From the IMG/VR virus record IMGVR_UViG_3300042401_000197, positions 1 to 24,068 of that record: DNA of 24,068 bases; one strand, written 5' to 3'. Both the position numbers and the translations under genes were made by a program. Positions 12,985-21,230 of the stretch are shown here, in pieces. The notes beneath the pieces are model-generated. The model was given only the letters and a program-made list of their open reading frames with translations, had not been told where the DNA came from and did no database searches. The stretch's first letter is position 1, and each line of letters opens with the position of its first letter. The stretch is from a virus.

Positions 12985-13980
12985 TTACGTAATGCGAAGA
13001 ACATAACCATGAATGGTCGGGTCATCTTTAGTATTAAATACCCCGATGATCCAGTTCTGCCAAACGCTGTCGCTAGTGGTTAAAAGACTGTCTGGATAAG
13101 TCCAGCGTGTGAACTTACCTTTCTTGAACTCACCTTTCTTGTTACGCTTTACAAGAGTACGAGCACCAAAGCCAGTGCCCTCTGGGTTAACAACCCAAGC
13201 TGATAAAGCGTAACCGTCTTTACCGTAAGGAGTAATACCGGAGAAGTGGTAGAAGATACTCTTTACCGGCTGATCATCGTATTCATAGGATGTCCAGTTA
13301 GTAAGTTCTTCAGTTTCACTATCCCAATCAACGATCAAGCCTTTCGCAATACCGGCTGGAATATTCTGGTCTCCGATTTCACTGTAGCCACCAACAATAG
13401 TATAGCTAGTACCACCGTTATGCCAAATACCATATGCAGTAATGCTAACAGCATCGTCATACACCATTTCTTGATATTTACCGGTAGCGATATTATAGAT
13501 AAACGCTCTACCGCTATAGATCTTAGTGTCAAAGTTACCGACAACGATACCACCATGTACGCTATGAGCAATAACATTGAGTACTTCATCAGTTTCTCCT
13601 GCAACAAGGGAGCTTGGATCTAAACGAAGCCAGTTACCCTTTCCATTGAGATCGCCTTGGTAAAAGCAACCTAGATCAAGACCGCCAGTAGCGTCAGTCT
13701 TGTAACTGCCAACAGCTTGAACTAATCCGTCGCCAAGATCGTCTACACTATAAAGCGCGGTTGAAGAACCGCCAGGGAAGTTAAAAAGGTGCCATGAACC
13801 AATATTTTTAGCTAATGGGCCTTTATAGATCATACCTTGAGTACCACCACTAGCAGGTTTAAATACCCCGGTAATAAATGCTTCGTTAACTGATTTAGTT
13901 ACTGGACGAATGCCTGTCAAAAAGGTACCGTCAGCAGTACCTGCGCCTGTATAATTGAATTCTTGGAATTTGTTTGCCAT
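12985..13980 (-). CDS. Beta-propeller-like protein of unknown function
   Basis: A 331-aa protein built from about five or six repeats of 45-55 residues. Each repeat has a small-residue strand such as GMIYKGPL, GCFYQGDL, GRAFIYN or GLIVDWD, a W- or Y-containing turn (IGSWHLFNFP, KGNWLRLDP, GKYQEMVYD, LTNWTSYEY), and a strand ending in VGxY or similar (VQAVGSYK, GGIVVGNF, YTIVGGYS). This suggests a beta propeller related to HAF-type repeats. There is no signal peptide, no membrane segment and no cysteine-rich motif. It lies between uvsX and gene 41, where T4 has the unrelated head-assembly gene 40, and has its own strong terminator. Gly, Ser and Thr content resembles virion proteins more than replication enzymes. 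A structural or host-binding role is possible but unproven. Confidence 0.75.
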   Translation of the reverse strand: MANKFQEFNYTGAGTADGTFLTGIRPVTKSVNEAFITGVFKPASGGTQGMIYKGPLAKNIGSWHLFNFPGGSSTALYSVDDLGDGLVQAVGSYKTDATGGLDLGCFYQGDLNGKGNWLRLDPSSLVAGETDEVLNVIAHSVHGGIVVGNFDTKIYSGRAFIYNIATGKYQEMVYDDAVSITAYGIWHNGGTSYTIVGGYSEIGDQNIPAGIAKGLIVDWDSETEELTNWTSYEYDDQPVKSIFYHFSGITPYGKDGYALSAWVVNPEGTGFGARTLVKRNKKGEFKKGKFTRWTYPDSLLTTSDSVWQNWIIGVFNTKDDPTIHGYVLRIT

Positions 13981-13995
13981 AATTTTATATTTACT

Positions 13996-15159
13996 TTAGT
14001 TTTTTTCTTTATCCTCTATTTCAGAGTCTTCGATTAGTTTATCGATAGCCTCTGCTACTGCCCCGCCGGAGCTACCATAGCAAACCTTCTCTTTAAGTGT
14101 TTGCTCGAGAAGTGGTAATGCTTTCTTTTCCCAGAACTCGGTGTCATTCTCCCAGCTCTTCTTATAACCGATTTTTTCAGTACCGAGGAAATAAGATTTG
14201 TCCCCGGTTATTACTCCCATTGCGATTGCCATATCGGCAAGACCTGCGTAACGACTCAAGCCTGTGCGAAAGTTATTATATAACTCTGCTTTAAGGAATG
14301 ACGGTACAAAGCGGTTTTTAACTGTCATTGCTGACAAGGTAACACCACTCACATTATGAGCTACTCCGATTGATTCTTCGTTTTCGTTCTTATCTATCTT
14401 TTCGTTACGAGTAGCAAGCTGAACAAGTAAAGAAGCGAGATAAACCGGGCCTGAACCACCTGACTGCTTCTTAACCAATTCTGGATAAAGAGAAGCAGGG
14501 TTATCATAGATATGATTAGTAAACAGGATCGGTACCCGAGCTTTAGCAGCCTTAAACGTAAGAGCGCGCATCATGGACTTCATAGCTTTCGCTTTAGTGC
14601 CCATATCAGCCGCATCTTTACCTTCAGTGACGTCTCGGAGCTCCTTAGCGCTAGCTAAGTTACCTAGACTATCAATAGCAACGATTACTTTGAGGTTCGG
14701 ATCATTCGCTGCAATAATCTTATCGAGAAACGTAGCAATCTGATTGCGGCAGTCTTCCACGGTCTCAACAGGATAATATTTGAGCCTCTTAGGATCAATA
14801 CCAACACCTTCAGCGGATTGACGGTCGACCGCAGCTTCGGTATCCCAAATAGCCGCAAAATAGCCTTTCTTTTGCGCATTGGCGACGATCTTGTTAACAA
14901 TAAGTGTTTTTCCAGCGCCCGAAGGCCCGGTGAAGCCAGTAATGCGGCCAACAGGAATGCCTTTATAAAGGGATCCAGAGAAGATAGCATTAAGAGCATA
15001 CGAACCAGTATCAATCCAGTCTCCTACAATAGAGAGCGAGTTTTCATCTGAAAGCAGTGATGCATCTGCATTAAGTGCATCTACTGCATCAAATATATCT
15101 TTGAGAGACGAAGCTTTCGTCTCGGTATTGTTATTACCAGTGGAAGGTTTACGAGCCAT
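13996..15159 (-). CDS. uvsX: RecA-like recombinase UvsX
   Basis: A 387-aa recombinase (T4 UvsX is about 390 aa) that forms filaments on ssDNA and performs strand exchange for recombination-dependent replication. The core begins DWIDTGSYALNAIFSGSLYKGIPVG; Walker A is GPSGAGKT (78-85); WDTEAAVD (105-112) follows; Walker B is VIVAIDSLG (158-166). Later come the L2-like and substrate segments PILFTNHIYDNPASLYPELVKKQSGG. The C-terminus is acidic (EDSEIEDKEKN), as expected for a regulatory tail. The ATG at 15159 lies three bases after the preceding stop. gp32 and gp59, its usual partners, are in the same window, and UvsY was not recognised. Confidence 0.95.
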   Translation of the reverse strand: MARKPSTGNNNTETKASSLKDIFDAVDALNADASLLSDENSLSIVGDWIDTGSYALNAIFSGSLYKGIPVGRITGFTGPSGAGKTLIVNKIVANAQKKGYFAAIWDTEAAVDRQSAEGVGIDPKRLKYYPVETVEDCRNQIATFLDKIIAANDPNLKVIVAIDSLGNLASAKELRDVTEGKDAADMGTKAKAMKSMMRALTFKAAKARVPILFTNHIYDNPASLYPELVKKQSGGSGPVYLASLLVQLATRNEKIDKNENEESIGVAHNVSGVTLSAMTVKNRFVPSFLKAELYNNFRTGLSRYAGLADMAIAMGVITGDKSYFLGTEKIGYKKSWENDTEFWEKKALPLLEQTLKEKVCYGSSGGAVAEAIDKLIEDSEIEDKEKN

Positions 15160-15162
15160 ATA

Positions 15163-15510
15163 TTACTTGGCGTCATCAGCATCAAACAACTTAATCGTTG
15201 GAGCTGGGGATGCATTTGCGGCTTTAAACATTTCAGTGTATTGAGCGATCAAGTTTGGCTCAAGTTCGCAATCGGTAGCTAGTGCTACAGATTGTCTAGC
15301 GTAGGACCATGTTGGGAACACGTCCCGATCTTTAAGAAACTCTCTAAACATAAGAGGATAGAGTTGAACTTGAAGTTTCTTTTCATTAGTCGGAGACACA
15401 TTAAGGATAGCTGGTTTAGTTACAGTGATAGTATCTTTGTTTTCAGATACGAGTGTAGCAACGATGGTGCGTTGAATGTTATCGAGGAATACGATGATTT
15501 TTGAGTTCAT
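15163..15510 (-). CDS. Unknown small protein coupled to UvsX (115 aa)
   Basis: I do not recognise a named family. The N-terminal 70 residues look like a small beta barrel (IIVFLDNIQRTIVATLVSE, DTITVTKPAILNVSP, KLQVQLYPLMFREFL), similar in style to Sm-like folds, followed by a helix and an acidic tail (IKLFDADDAK). Proteins of this general pattern occur as conserved hypotheticals near recombination genes in marine T4-like phages, from memory only. The three-base gap to uvsX suggests joint expression. The 36-base gap upstream is AT-rich. Confidence 0.7.
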   Translation of the reverse strand: MNSKIIVFLDNIQRTIVATLVSENKDTITVTKPAILNVSPTNEKKLQVQLYPLMFREFLKDRDVFPTWSYARQSVALATDCELEPNLIAQYTEMFKAANASPAPTIKLFDADDAK

Positions 15511-15546
15511 ATAGTTATATTATATTGTTATTGTTTTTAATCAAGC

Positions 15547-16476
15547 TTATTGACGGGGGAACTTAAAGTAAGGAGACTTTGGATTAATAAGATCTATATC
15601 TAATAGTTTCTTACTAGAAGCGCGTGTGGGTACGATATCCCAACCACCACGACGAGCGTAAAAACAAGTTACAAGTAAATCTTCTGGTTGCAAAAAGTCC
15701 CAAAGACGTTTATAAGCAGCTTCACAGATTTCTTCGTGAAAATGGCATTCATTACGGAACGAAACAATCCATTCAAGTAATGAAGCTTTAGTGACCGCTT
15801 TTTTGCTACGGTAGGCAATAAAAATATCCCCAGAGTCTGGCTGCTTAGTAATCTTACAGTTAGAACGAAGAAGAGTACTCATGTAACGTGCTTCAACCCA
15901 ATCTATATCAACGTTTCCGTCTAACTTTAATAAATCAGCAGACTCGTTAAATACAGTAAATTTCATTTTCTTTACTTCAGGAATATCTTCAAGAACATCC
16001 CAGCCGCCGTAGCTATTAAACCATTCGTTTTCCTTTAAGTAATCTCCTTTAAGTTGTTGTGTGTAAAACTCTACTTTAACTGGAGTCTCAAGCAATGCAG
16101 AAAGATCTTTTTCAGCAGTAGCTTTGACATTCTTAAGCACTTCTTTAGGGGTTCTACCGGATGGCTGCATGTTAAACCCGTTCCAGTAAAGCTTCATTGA
16201 CTTAGACTCTACGATGTATGGGTTAGAAGCAGAATAAACTACTTTAGCAACAAAAGACACGGGTAGACCAGAATCTGTTATTGAACTACATTCATAGCCG
16301 TTCCAGATATCATAACCCACAAAAGGAAGTGATTCGTTTTGCAAACCAAGGTAGGTACGGTTACGTTGACGTTCTTCACGTACAAGAATACTAGGGGAGT
16401 ACCTATCTGGAGAATCAACTCTTTGACCAAGTACTTTATCGATATTGTTTGTGTTATAGCTCATTTTATAATTCAT
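15547..16476 (-). CDS. queF: NADPH-dependent preQ0 reductase QueF
   Basis: A 309-aa protein of the long (two-domain, E. coli type) QueF class, which reduces the nitrile of preQ0 to the amine of preQ1. Residues 57-63 (IWNGYEC) and 89-102 (VESKSMKLYWNGFN) form the substrate- and NADPH-binding motif with E90. The catalytic domain shows SNCKITKQPDSGDIFI (205-220), with nucleophile C207 and acid D214 in the E. coli spacing, then SFRNECHFHEEIC with H247 and E248, and ARRGGWDIVPTRAS (274-287). All key residues are present. Its ATG overlaps the preceding stop (ATGA). A phage queF beside a dpdA gene means that preQ1, not only preQ0, is wanted for DNA modification, though use in host tRNA queuosine synthesis cannot be excluded. 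Confidence 0.95.
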   Translation of the reverse strand: MNYKMSYNTNNIDKVLGQRVDSPDRYSPSILVREERQRNRTYLGLQNESLPFVGYDIWNGYECSSITDSGLPVSFVAKVVYSASNPYIVESKSMKLYWNGFNMQPSGRTPKEVLKNVKATAEKDLSALLETPVKVEFYTQQLKGDYLKENEWFNSYGGWDVLEDIPEVKKMKFTVFNESADLLKLDGNVDIDWVEARYMSTLLRSNCKITKQPDSGDIFIAYRSKKAVTKASLLEWIVSFRNECHFHEEICEAAYKRLWDFLQPEDLLVTCFYARRGGWDIVPTRASSKKLLDIDLINPKSPYFKFPRQ

Positions 16477-17039
16477 TCGTTAAAATCTTTTTTAATTTCG
16501 TTAATTACTGTAGCAACTCGTTCTTCAACTGACCCAGTAAGAAATATAATATTTTTACTGACGCTGAAGTGATTAATATAAAAGTTAAACTGTGCAACTA
16601 CTCCATCGAAAAACTCTTTATTAACACTACGCTGACCATCTTCCTTTAACGGAAGTTCCGGTGCTACATAGAATATCTTATTATAAAACGGTAAGCACAA
16701 CTCGTATACCTTTTCAGTAGACTCCATAATTGCTTTATCTACTGTGCCTTTTTCGTAAAAGTAATGAGTATATGCAATACCATCTAAAGCAGCTCGATCC
16801 AAGATAACCCGTCCCGGAGTTAAAGCATACTCTAAATGTCTAGACATAATAAGATACTGAGAAGCAGAGTTACCAGCTTCATTAATAGGCAGTAGCTTAC
16901 TAATATTACGAGTTAGATTAGTGTTATATGAGAATTTTAACTCACTTGATAGGTATGAAACTTGTTTAAGCGCATTAACAAGAGTAGTCTTACCCTGTGA
17001 ATGTGCACCACAAATAGCTACTTTATAGTTTTTGTCCAT
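16473..17039 (-). CDS. P-loop ATPase/kinase-like protein (NadR/AAA_28 type)
   Basis: A 188-aa P-loop protein. Walker A is GAHSQGKTT (residues 10-18); the segment GRVILDRAALDGIAYTHYF resembles the D-R...LD..AY lid and substrate region of NadR-like and thymidylate-kinase-like nucleoside or nucleotide kinases; KIFYVAPELPLKEDGQR resembles the Walker-B/LID area with an Arg for phosphate contact. The size suits a small-molecule kinase. It is enclosed in the dpdA-formyltransferase-queF chain, overlapping the formyltransferase gene by 17 bp and queF by 4 bp. It may therefore phosphorylate a nucleoside or base precursor of this pathway, or be a general dNMP kinase. The substrate cannot be read from the sequence. 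Confidence 0.75.
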   Translation of the reverse strand: MDKNYKVAICGAHSQGKTTLVNALKQVSYLSSELKFSYNTNLTRNISKLLPINEAGNSASQYLIMSRHLEYALTPGRVILDRAALDGIAYTHYFYEKGTVDKAIMESTEKVYELCLPFYNKIFYVAPELPLKEDGQRSVNKEFFDGVVAQFNFYINHFSVSKNIIFLTGSVEERVATVINEIKKDFNE

Positions 17040-17625
17040 AAAATGATGTGTTAAGTGTATCTTTTTTTTTCAAAAAGGCTACCCAATTCTTAATAGAGAT
17101 TTCGTGAAGGTGGTCCATATAACCCCATAAACCGCTTACATAGGTAGACTTAATATCTTCGTTCATGACATAAGCGGATGAGACCACATCTCCAGCATCC
17201 ACTTCAGCTACAACTTTATGAATTACATGACCGTGATACTTGTAGTTAATATCAGAGTTCCATACCTTAGCTTGTGGGTCTTTACCTTTTAATTCCGGAT
17301 ACTTGGTTATTAACCCTGGATGTCCATTATAAATGGTATAACGAAAACAAACTTCTGGTGGAAGTATTCTGAGGTAACCGTGTAACGTAATAAACGCTCC
17401 AGGTGGTTTAAATACCGTATAATACTCTTCTACAGTCGGTACTCGTGGTAGAAAAACCATACGATCAAACGCAATTTCTAGCAGCTTTGGATTGATCGTA
17501 TCAATCTTCTCTAGGGGTTTATTAGTAATAATTGCATTCGGGAGCCTGCCGATCTGTTGAGAGATTTCATAGATCTCAGAACCAGATTGCGAAAATAAAG
17601 CATTCCAGACAAATTCACGTTTCAT
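17023..17625 (-). CDS. dpdN: Formyltransferase, probable dPreQ1 formyltransferase (DpdN-like)
   Basis: A 200-aa protein with the 10-formyltetrahydrofolate transferase fold of PurN. It shows the N-terminal nucleotide-like segment ALFSQSGSEI (9-18, PurN-like G/S loop), the core LHGYLRILPP (81-90; E. coli PurN AGFMRILSP), NGHPGLITKYP (100-110) with N100 and H102, KYHGHVIHKV (129-138) and EVDAGDVV (141-148) with D143. These are the three PurN catalytic residues in order. Published work on phage 7-deazaguanines proposed a dPreQ1 formyltransferase, DpdN, that gives 7-(formylamino)methyl-7-deazaguanine in DNA. The position one small gene after dpdA and two before queF supports that role here. A purine or sugar formyltransferase is the alternative. 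Confidence 0.75.
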   Translation of the reverse strand: MKREFVWNALFSQSGSEIYEISQQIGRLPNAIITNKPLEKIDTINPKLLEIAFDRMVFLPRVPTVEEYYTVFKPPGAFITLHGYLRILPPEVCFRYTIYNGHPGLITKYPELKGKDPQAKVWNSDINYKYHGHVIHKVVAEVDAGDVVSSAYVMNEDIKSTYVSGLWGYMDHLHEISIKNWVAFLKKKDTLNTSFYGQKL

Positions 17626-17861
17626 ACGTTTAGGCGGTAACCTATTATATTATTACTAAAGGAAATTACCATAGCAAAGTCAGTTATTTTTGCACTTTTT
17701 AAGTAAGCTTTAACTGCTTCAAATTTTGATACTGGTAATATCTCGTTTTTGGTACAATCAATAAAGTAGTAATCTGTAACAGTTACTCCACCTTCAAGTA
17801 AATTCGGATGATTTATTGAAAGATTGTGAGTAATTGCATCAATGTCAGTTAATTCATCCAT
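17622..17861 (-). CDS. Unknown small protein between dpdA and dpdN (79 aa)
   Basis: I do not recognise this protein. It has an acidic N-terminus (MDELTDIDAI), two beta-type stretches (VTVTDYYFIDCTKNEILPV and FAMVISFSNNIIGYRL) and one helix between them (KFEAVKAYLKSAK). It carries a single cysteine and no nucleotide-binding motif. The start overlaps the end of dpdA by 8 bp, and the stop overlaps the start of the formyltransferase gene by 4 bp (ATGA). Such tight packing suggests that it belongs to the same modification pathway, perhaps as a partner subunit. That is inferred from context only. Confidence 0.7.
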   Translation of the reverse strand: MDELTDIDAITHNLSINHPNLLEGGVTVTDYYFIDCTKNEILPVSKFEAVKAYLKSAKITDFAMVISFSNNIIGYRLNV

Positions 17862-18669
17862 TCACGTAGCTACGGAAAGCAGCAAGGTTATCTGCAATGC
17901 ATTTCTCTTGAACAGCATCTGGTACCGAATCAAGTAGGTCAACCAGTTTAGTACTCTCTTTATTCCAAGTACCAATTTTATCAGAGTATGCGACTTTCTT
18001 GATACCATGCACTATAGGTGAAGAGGTATCCAAAGAATCAATCCAGCTAAACTCTGGTCCTTGATAAAAGCTGAACTCTCTAGGGTGTGCACAACCAAGA
18101 AGATGGTGAGGCTTGCCCTTATTAATAATACCGTCATTCATTAAACGAGTAAGAGTCATTACTCTGCCCATCATAAACGATACCCACTTGTTAGGATGAG
18201 GAAACACTTCTCGGTAGTAAGAGTAATCAAATGAAATAGCGAGCTTATCTACATTCATTACTTGATCCATATATTCGTAGCATTTAACCAGCTCTCCATA
18301 ATTTTTACCCTGTACCACCCCAATCATTCTACTCTGCGTGTGAGGCACGTTATTCCAATCTAATCTAAAATTCCAGTCATGAGCAGATCTAATTGTACCA
18401 TTACAATCCTCTAACACATCTGGAATAATGTATTCGGTAGGTAAAAGCTTGTTAATCCAATATGCGTAGCGTTCTGAATCAAAAGCAGTACCAAGCTCAA
18501 AAATAGAATTATCTAGCAATACTTTACGGCCTTGTTCTAAACTCTCTTCAAAAAAATTAAAGTACTGCGGATGAGTCTCGAACAAATGTACAAGAGCGTA
18601 GTCGTAATCATTATAGGTACGAGAGATCTCGAGCATACTCAAGGGCGATTCGTGTGATATTTTAATCAT
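17854..18669 (-). CDS. dpdA: DNA guanine transglycosylase, DpdA-like (TGT fold)
   Basis: A 271-aa relative of queuine tRNA-ribosyltransferase. Corresponding segments are LLDNSIFELG (51-60; TGT TDSGGFQ, general-base D53), IIPDVLED (81-88), GVVQGKNYGEL (117-127; TGT GIVQGG), HHLLGCAHPREFSFY (188-202; TGT YLMGVGTPEDLL) and WIDSLDTSSP (209-218; TGT GIDMFDCVxP), where D214 would be the nucleophile. The C-terminal zinc site of tRNA TGT (three Cys, one His) is absent, and the protein is about 100 residues shorter. Both features fit the phage DpdA group, which swaps guanine in DNA for a 7-deazaguanine. Its ATG overlaps the polymerase stop (ATGA), so modification enzyme and polymerase are translationally linked. 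The DpdA subfamily needs a database comparison. Confidence 0.85.
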   Translation of the reverse strand: MIKISHESPLSMLEISRTYNDYDYALVHLFETHPQYFNFFEESLEQGRKVLLDNSIFELGTAFDSERYAYWINKLLPTEYIIPDVLEDCNGTIRSAHDWNFRLDWNNVPHTQSRMIGVVQGKNYGELVKCYEYMDQVMNVDKLAISFDYSYYREVFPHPNKWVSFMMGRVMTLTRLMNDGIINKGKPHHLLGCAHPREFSFYQGPEFSWIDSLDTSSPIVHGIKKVAYSDKIGTWNKESTKLVDLLDSVPDAVQEKCIADNLAAFRSYVNG

Positions 18670-21230
18670 GTAAATAAGTCAAATAGATCGGTTTGTGCTT
18701 CGTTGTTTACTTGTGGTAATTGCCAGTTAAGAGCGTTGTATACCGCTATTACAGGTGGCTTGATAATTGTATCAAACATCTCTTCGTAATCAACTTCAAA
18801 ATCACTAAATTCAGGAGGAAAACTTACTGGAAAGCAAAGAGTATCGATATTGTACTTGTTCGGTGCAATATAAATCTTTTTAACCTTACCGCCAGAGGTA
18901 ATCTTCTCGTATTTGGTTTCTAAGTTACGATGCTTAAGCAATTGGTTGTACCAAATAGCACCTTTAACGTGATTTGGGGTACCTTTAGCAATTTTGAAGC
19001 CATCTGCTCTTACCTGGTGCTTTTCAATGTCACTTAAGCCGCCTCTGATGGCGACATCATCAATAGGCATCTTTTTAAACGTATCATAAACATCTCTATA
19101 AATAGCATTAGCTTTATTTTGATCTTGTACCAGCAAACTACTCTCAATTACCTTTTTAATAAGCTCTTTAGCTTTCTTAGGGGTAGTGGAGCGTGCAATT
19201 TCAACCCCGACATATTTGAACTTACATACATCAGCTCCTTCATCGTTAATAACGTGAATAATATAGCGTTTCTTTTCAAGATACACTGCTACATCACAAA
19301 TAGATTCTCTTTTAAAGTAATACCGAGGATCAACAGAATTTAGCTTATCTTTAGCCCATTCTTTAATCTTATCGTTGAGATAAACTCCAATTTCATCGTC
19401 AATAAGCTCAAGGCCGTCTTTATTAACTTTACCGTCTGTAAAGATTTCTAGCTTCTTTTTATCCAGTAGAGGCTGAATGCTGATATGAGTGCTATCAGTA
19501 TCGCCATAAACAGTGAGCGACTTACCTTCATAACCATACTTTTCCCTCGCATATCGGTCGATAATTTCACTGGCTTGCTTAACAACTGCTTGACCAGTGA
19601 GAGTAATACTACCGGCATGATCACTATCACAAATAGGGCTAAACTTATTAGCAAAAACCCCGTAGATAGAATTGAGTAGAATCTTGATGACGTGTTGTAT
19701 GGTGTCTGCTCGTTCCATAGTCGACTTACACGTTTTGTATTCATCAGTATCTACTGTTAACTTACTTAACTTTTTCTTTAAGTCTACGTATATGTTCTTG
19801 TTTATTACACGCTCTTTATATAGGCCGTCAATAAGTGAAGGTACCACACCTTGCTTCTTTTGAGTATAGAGTACGTTAGCTTTGGATATAGCGAGCTTCT
19901 CAGCTTGCATAAACTGAACAAACTTCTCGTTAGAGAGCTTAAAATCCTTGTTACTAGTTAGACGTATAGTGATACTCTCATCATCTTTAGCAACTATCTT
20001 ACCAACCTTTGTCTCCGGGGATATATTCAGGGTAATAATAGTATTAGGGTATAGTGAGTTAGCGTCATAACTTACAACCGAGGTTTGAAGACCTCTTTCG
20101 GGATCTCTAACGTATCCGCCTTCAATAGCTTCCCGAGTAGGTCCTTCTACGAAAGTAGGTATAACCATACCGTGCTTGTAGGCTTCTAGAGCTACACATC
20201 CAGTAACAATAGATACCTTACCAAGCGCAGCTTCAAAGCTGGTTAAACCTTTATAGGCCAACATACGAATAATCTTAAAGAATTGAAGTTTCTTCTCCAT
20301 TCTCACTAACAGATCAACGTCTTGAATGTTGTAGTTAACAAAGTTATCCCAATCAGTCTTAGATAGATCTGCTAAATTAGTAGCATTAATAGCTAGTTTA
20401 CCTTCTCCGAGTTCATGCTGGGCAACAAAGTTAAGAGCATACGATTCAAGTAGTCCGCGTGCAAAACCTCTATACACTTCCATGTAATCCATTGCAGATA
20501 TACCATGTATATACCAGCGATCCAATTCCTGCCCTTTAACGAAGATACCTTTACGGCACCACAAACTTTTTACTGGAGATAAGCGTTTTGCAGCATCTTC
20601 CCCTAAAAGACTATTAATACGGTTAATAAGATAAGGGAAGTCGAAAAAGTCCGTATTCCACCCCGAAAGAATATCTGGGTAATAATCCTTCTCCCAAAAC
20701 TCTAAGAACTTCTCAAGTAAGTCATGCTCACTTGTGCATTCAGTATATACTACGTTCTTACGAGTAGGGGTGTAAGGTTTAGCGCCGAAAGTGTAAAACG
20801 TCTCAGACAAGTTATCATATACAGTGATTAGATTGATCGGGTGCTTAGCGTCTTTAGCTTCCGGGAACTCATCTGGCGAATATACCTCGATATCAAGAAA
20901 GCATACCTTAAGGGGGTTATTAGAAAACTCAGGTTTATCGTAAACGTCTTTGAATTGCTCGATGAGAAATTGCTGCTCTACTTGAATGTTATGATAGAGT
21001 CGTTTGATTGCTCCGTCTTGAGCAGCTTTATTACGGTCAAAGTTACTTCTGAATACCTTCTTCTTTAACTTAGTATTAAAGATAGACAACGCATCAGCCG
21101 TATCAGAATTAGTCTCGATATAAAAATACGGCTGGTAAGGCATCTTCTTAATGACGCGATTACCCTGCTCATCCCAAGTAAAGAGCTGACAGACGCTATC
21201 TCGAGGGCTATAATAGATATTACGGTACAC
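18666..21230 (-). CDS. 43: Family B DNA polymerase (gp43)
   Basis: An 854-aa replicative polymerase (T4 gp43 is 898 aa) with 3'-5' exonuclease. Exonuclease motifs: FLDIEVYSP (D113, E115), SGWNTDFFDFPY (D194), YNIQDVDLL (D304). Polymerase motifs: SYDANSLYPNTI (motif A, D389), KILLNSIYGVFANK (motif B, K516) and VYGDTDST (motif C, D577 and D579), then LEKKRYIIHV (KKRY). The C-terminus EAQTDLFDLFT looks like the clamp-binding peptide. All catalytic residues are present. The start is the GTG at 21228-21230, supported by the immediate MYRNIYYSPRDSV N-terminus and by a hairpin over this codon that resembles the T4 gp43 operator. It follows the glycosyltransferase gene after 30 bases. Confidence 0.97.
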   Translation of the reverse strand: MYRNIYYSPRDSVCQLFTWDEQGNRVIKKMPYQPYFYIETNSDTADALSIFNTKLKKKVFRSNFDRNKAAQDGAIKRLYHNIQVEQQFLIEQFKDVYDKPEFSNNPLKVCFLDIEVYSPDEFPEAKDAKHPINLITVYDNLSETFYTFGAKPYTPTRKNVVYTECTSEHDLLEKFLEFWEKDYYPDILSGWNTDFFDFPYLINRINSLLGEDAAKRLSPVKSLWCRKGIFVKGQELDRWYIHGISAMDYMEVYRGFARGLLESYALNFVAQHELGEGKLAINATNLADLSKTDWDNFVNYNIQDVDLLVRMEKKLQFFKIIRMLAYKGLTSFEAALGKVSIVTGCVALEAYKHGMVIPTFVEGPTREAIEGGYVRDPERGLQTSVVSYDANSLYPNTIITLNISPETKVGKIVAKDDESITIRLTSNKDFKLSNEKFVQFMQAEKLAISKANVLYTQKKQGVVPSLIDGLYKERVINKNIYVDLKKKLSKLTVDTDEYKTCKSTMERADTIQHVIKILLNSIYGVFANKFSPICDSDHAGSITLTGQAVVKQASEIIDRYAREKYGYEGKSLTVYGDTDSTHISIQPLLDKKKLEIFTDGKVNKDGLELIDDEIGVYLNDKIKEWAKDKLNSVDPRYYFKRESICDVAVYLEKKRYIIHVINDEGADVCKFKYVGVEIARSTTPKKAKELIKKVIESSLLVQDQNKANAIYRDVYDTFKKMPIDDVAIRGGLSDIEKHQVRADGFKIAKGTPNHVKGAIWYNQLLKHRNLETKYEKITSGGKVKKIYIAPNKYNIDTLCFPVSFPPEFSDFEVDYEEMFDTIIKPPVIAVYNALNWQLPQVNNEAQTDLFDLFT

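Noticed and set aside
15511-15546. Sigma-70-type promoter (TTGATT ... TATAAT) before the 115-aa gene
   Set aside because: The spacer is only 14 bases and the gap is very AT-rich, so the match is not convincing.
17023-17625. PurN for purine synthesis
   Set aside because: The fold and catalytic residues agree, but no other purine-synthesis gene is present and it sits inside the dpdA-queF chain; the DpdN role explains the context better.
17854-18669. tRNA-guanine transglycosylase acting on tRNA
   Set aside because: The C-terminal Cys/His zinc site of tRNA TGT is absent and the protein is about 100 residues too short; DpdA fits better. Not fully excluded without a phylogeny.
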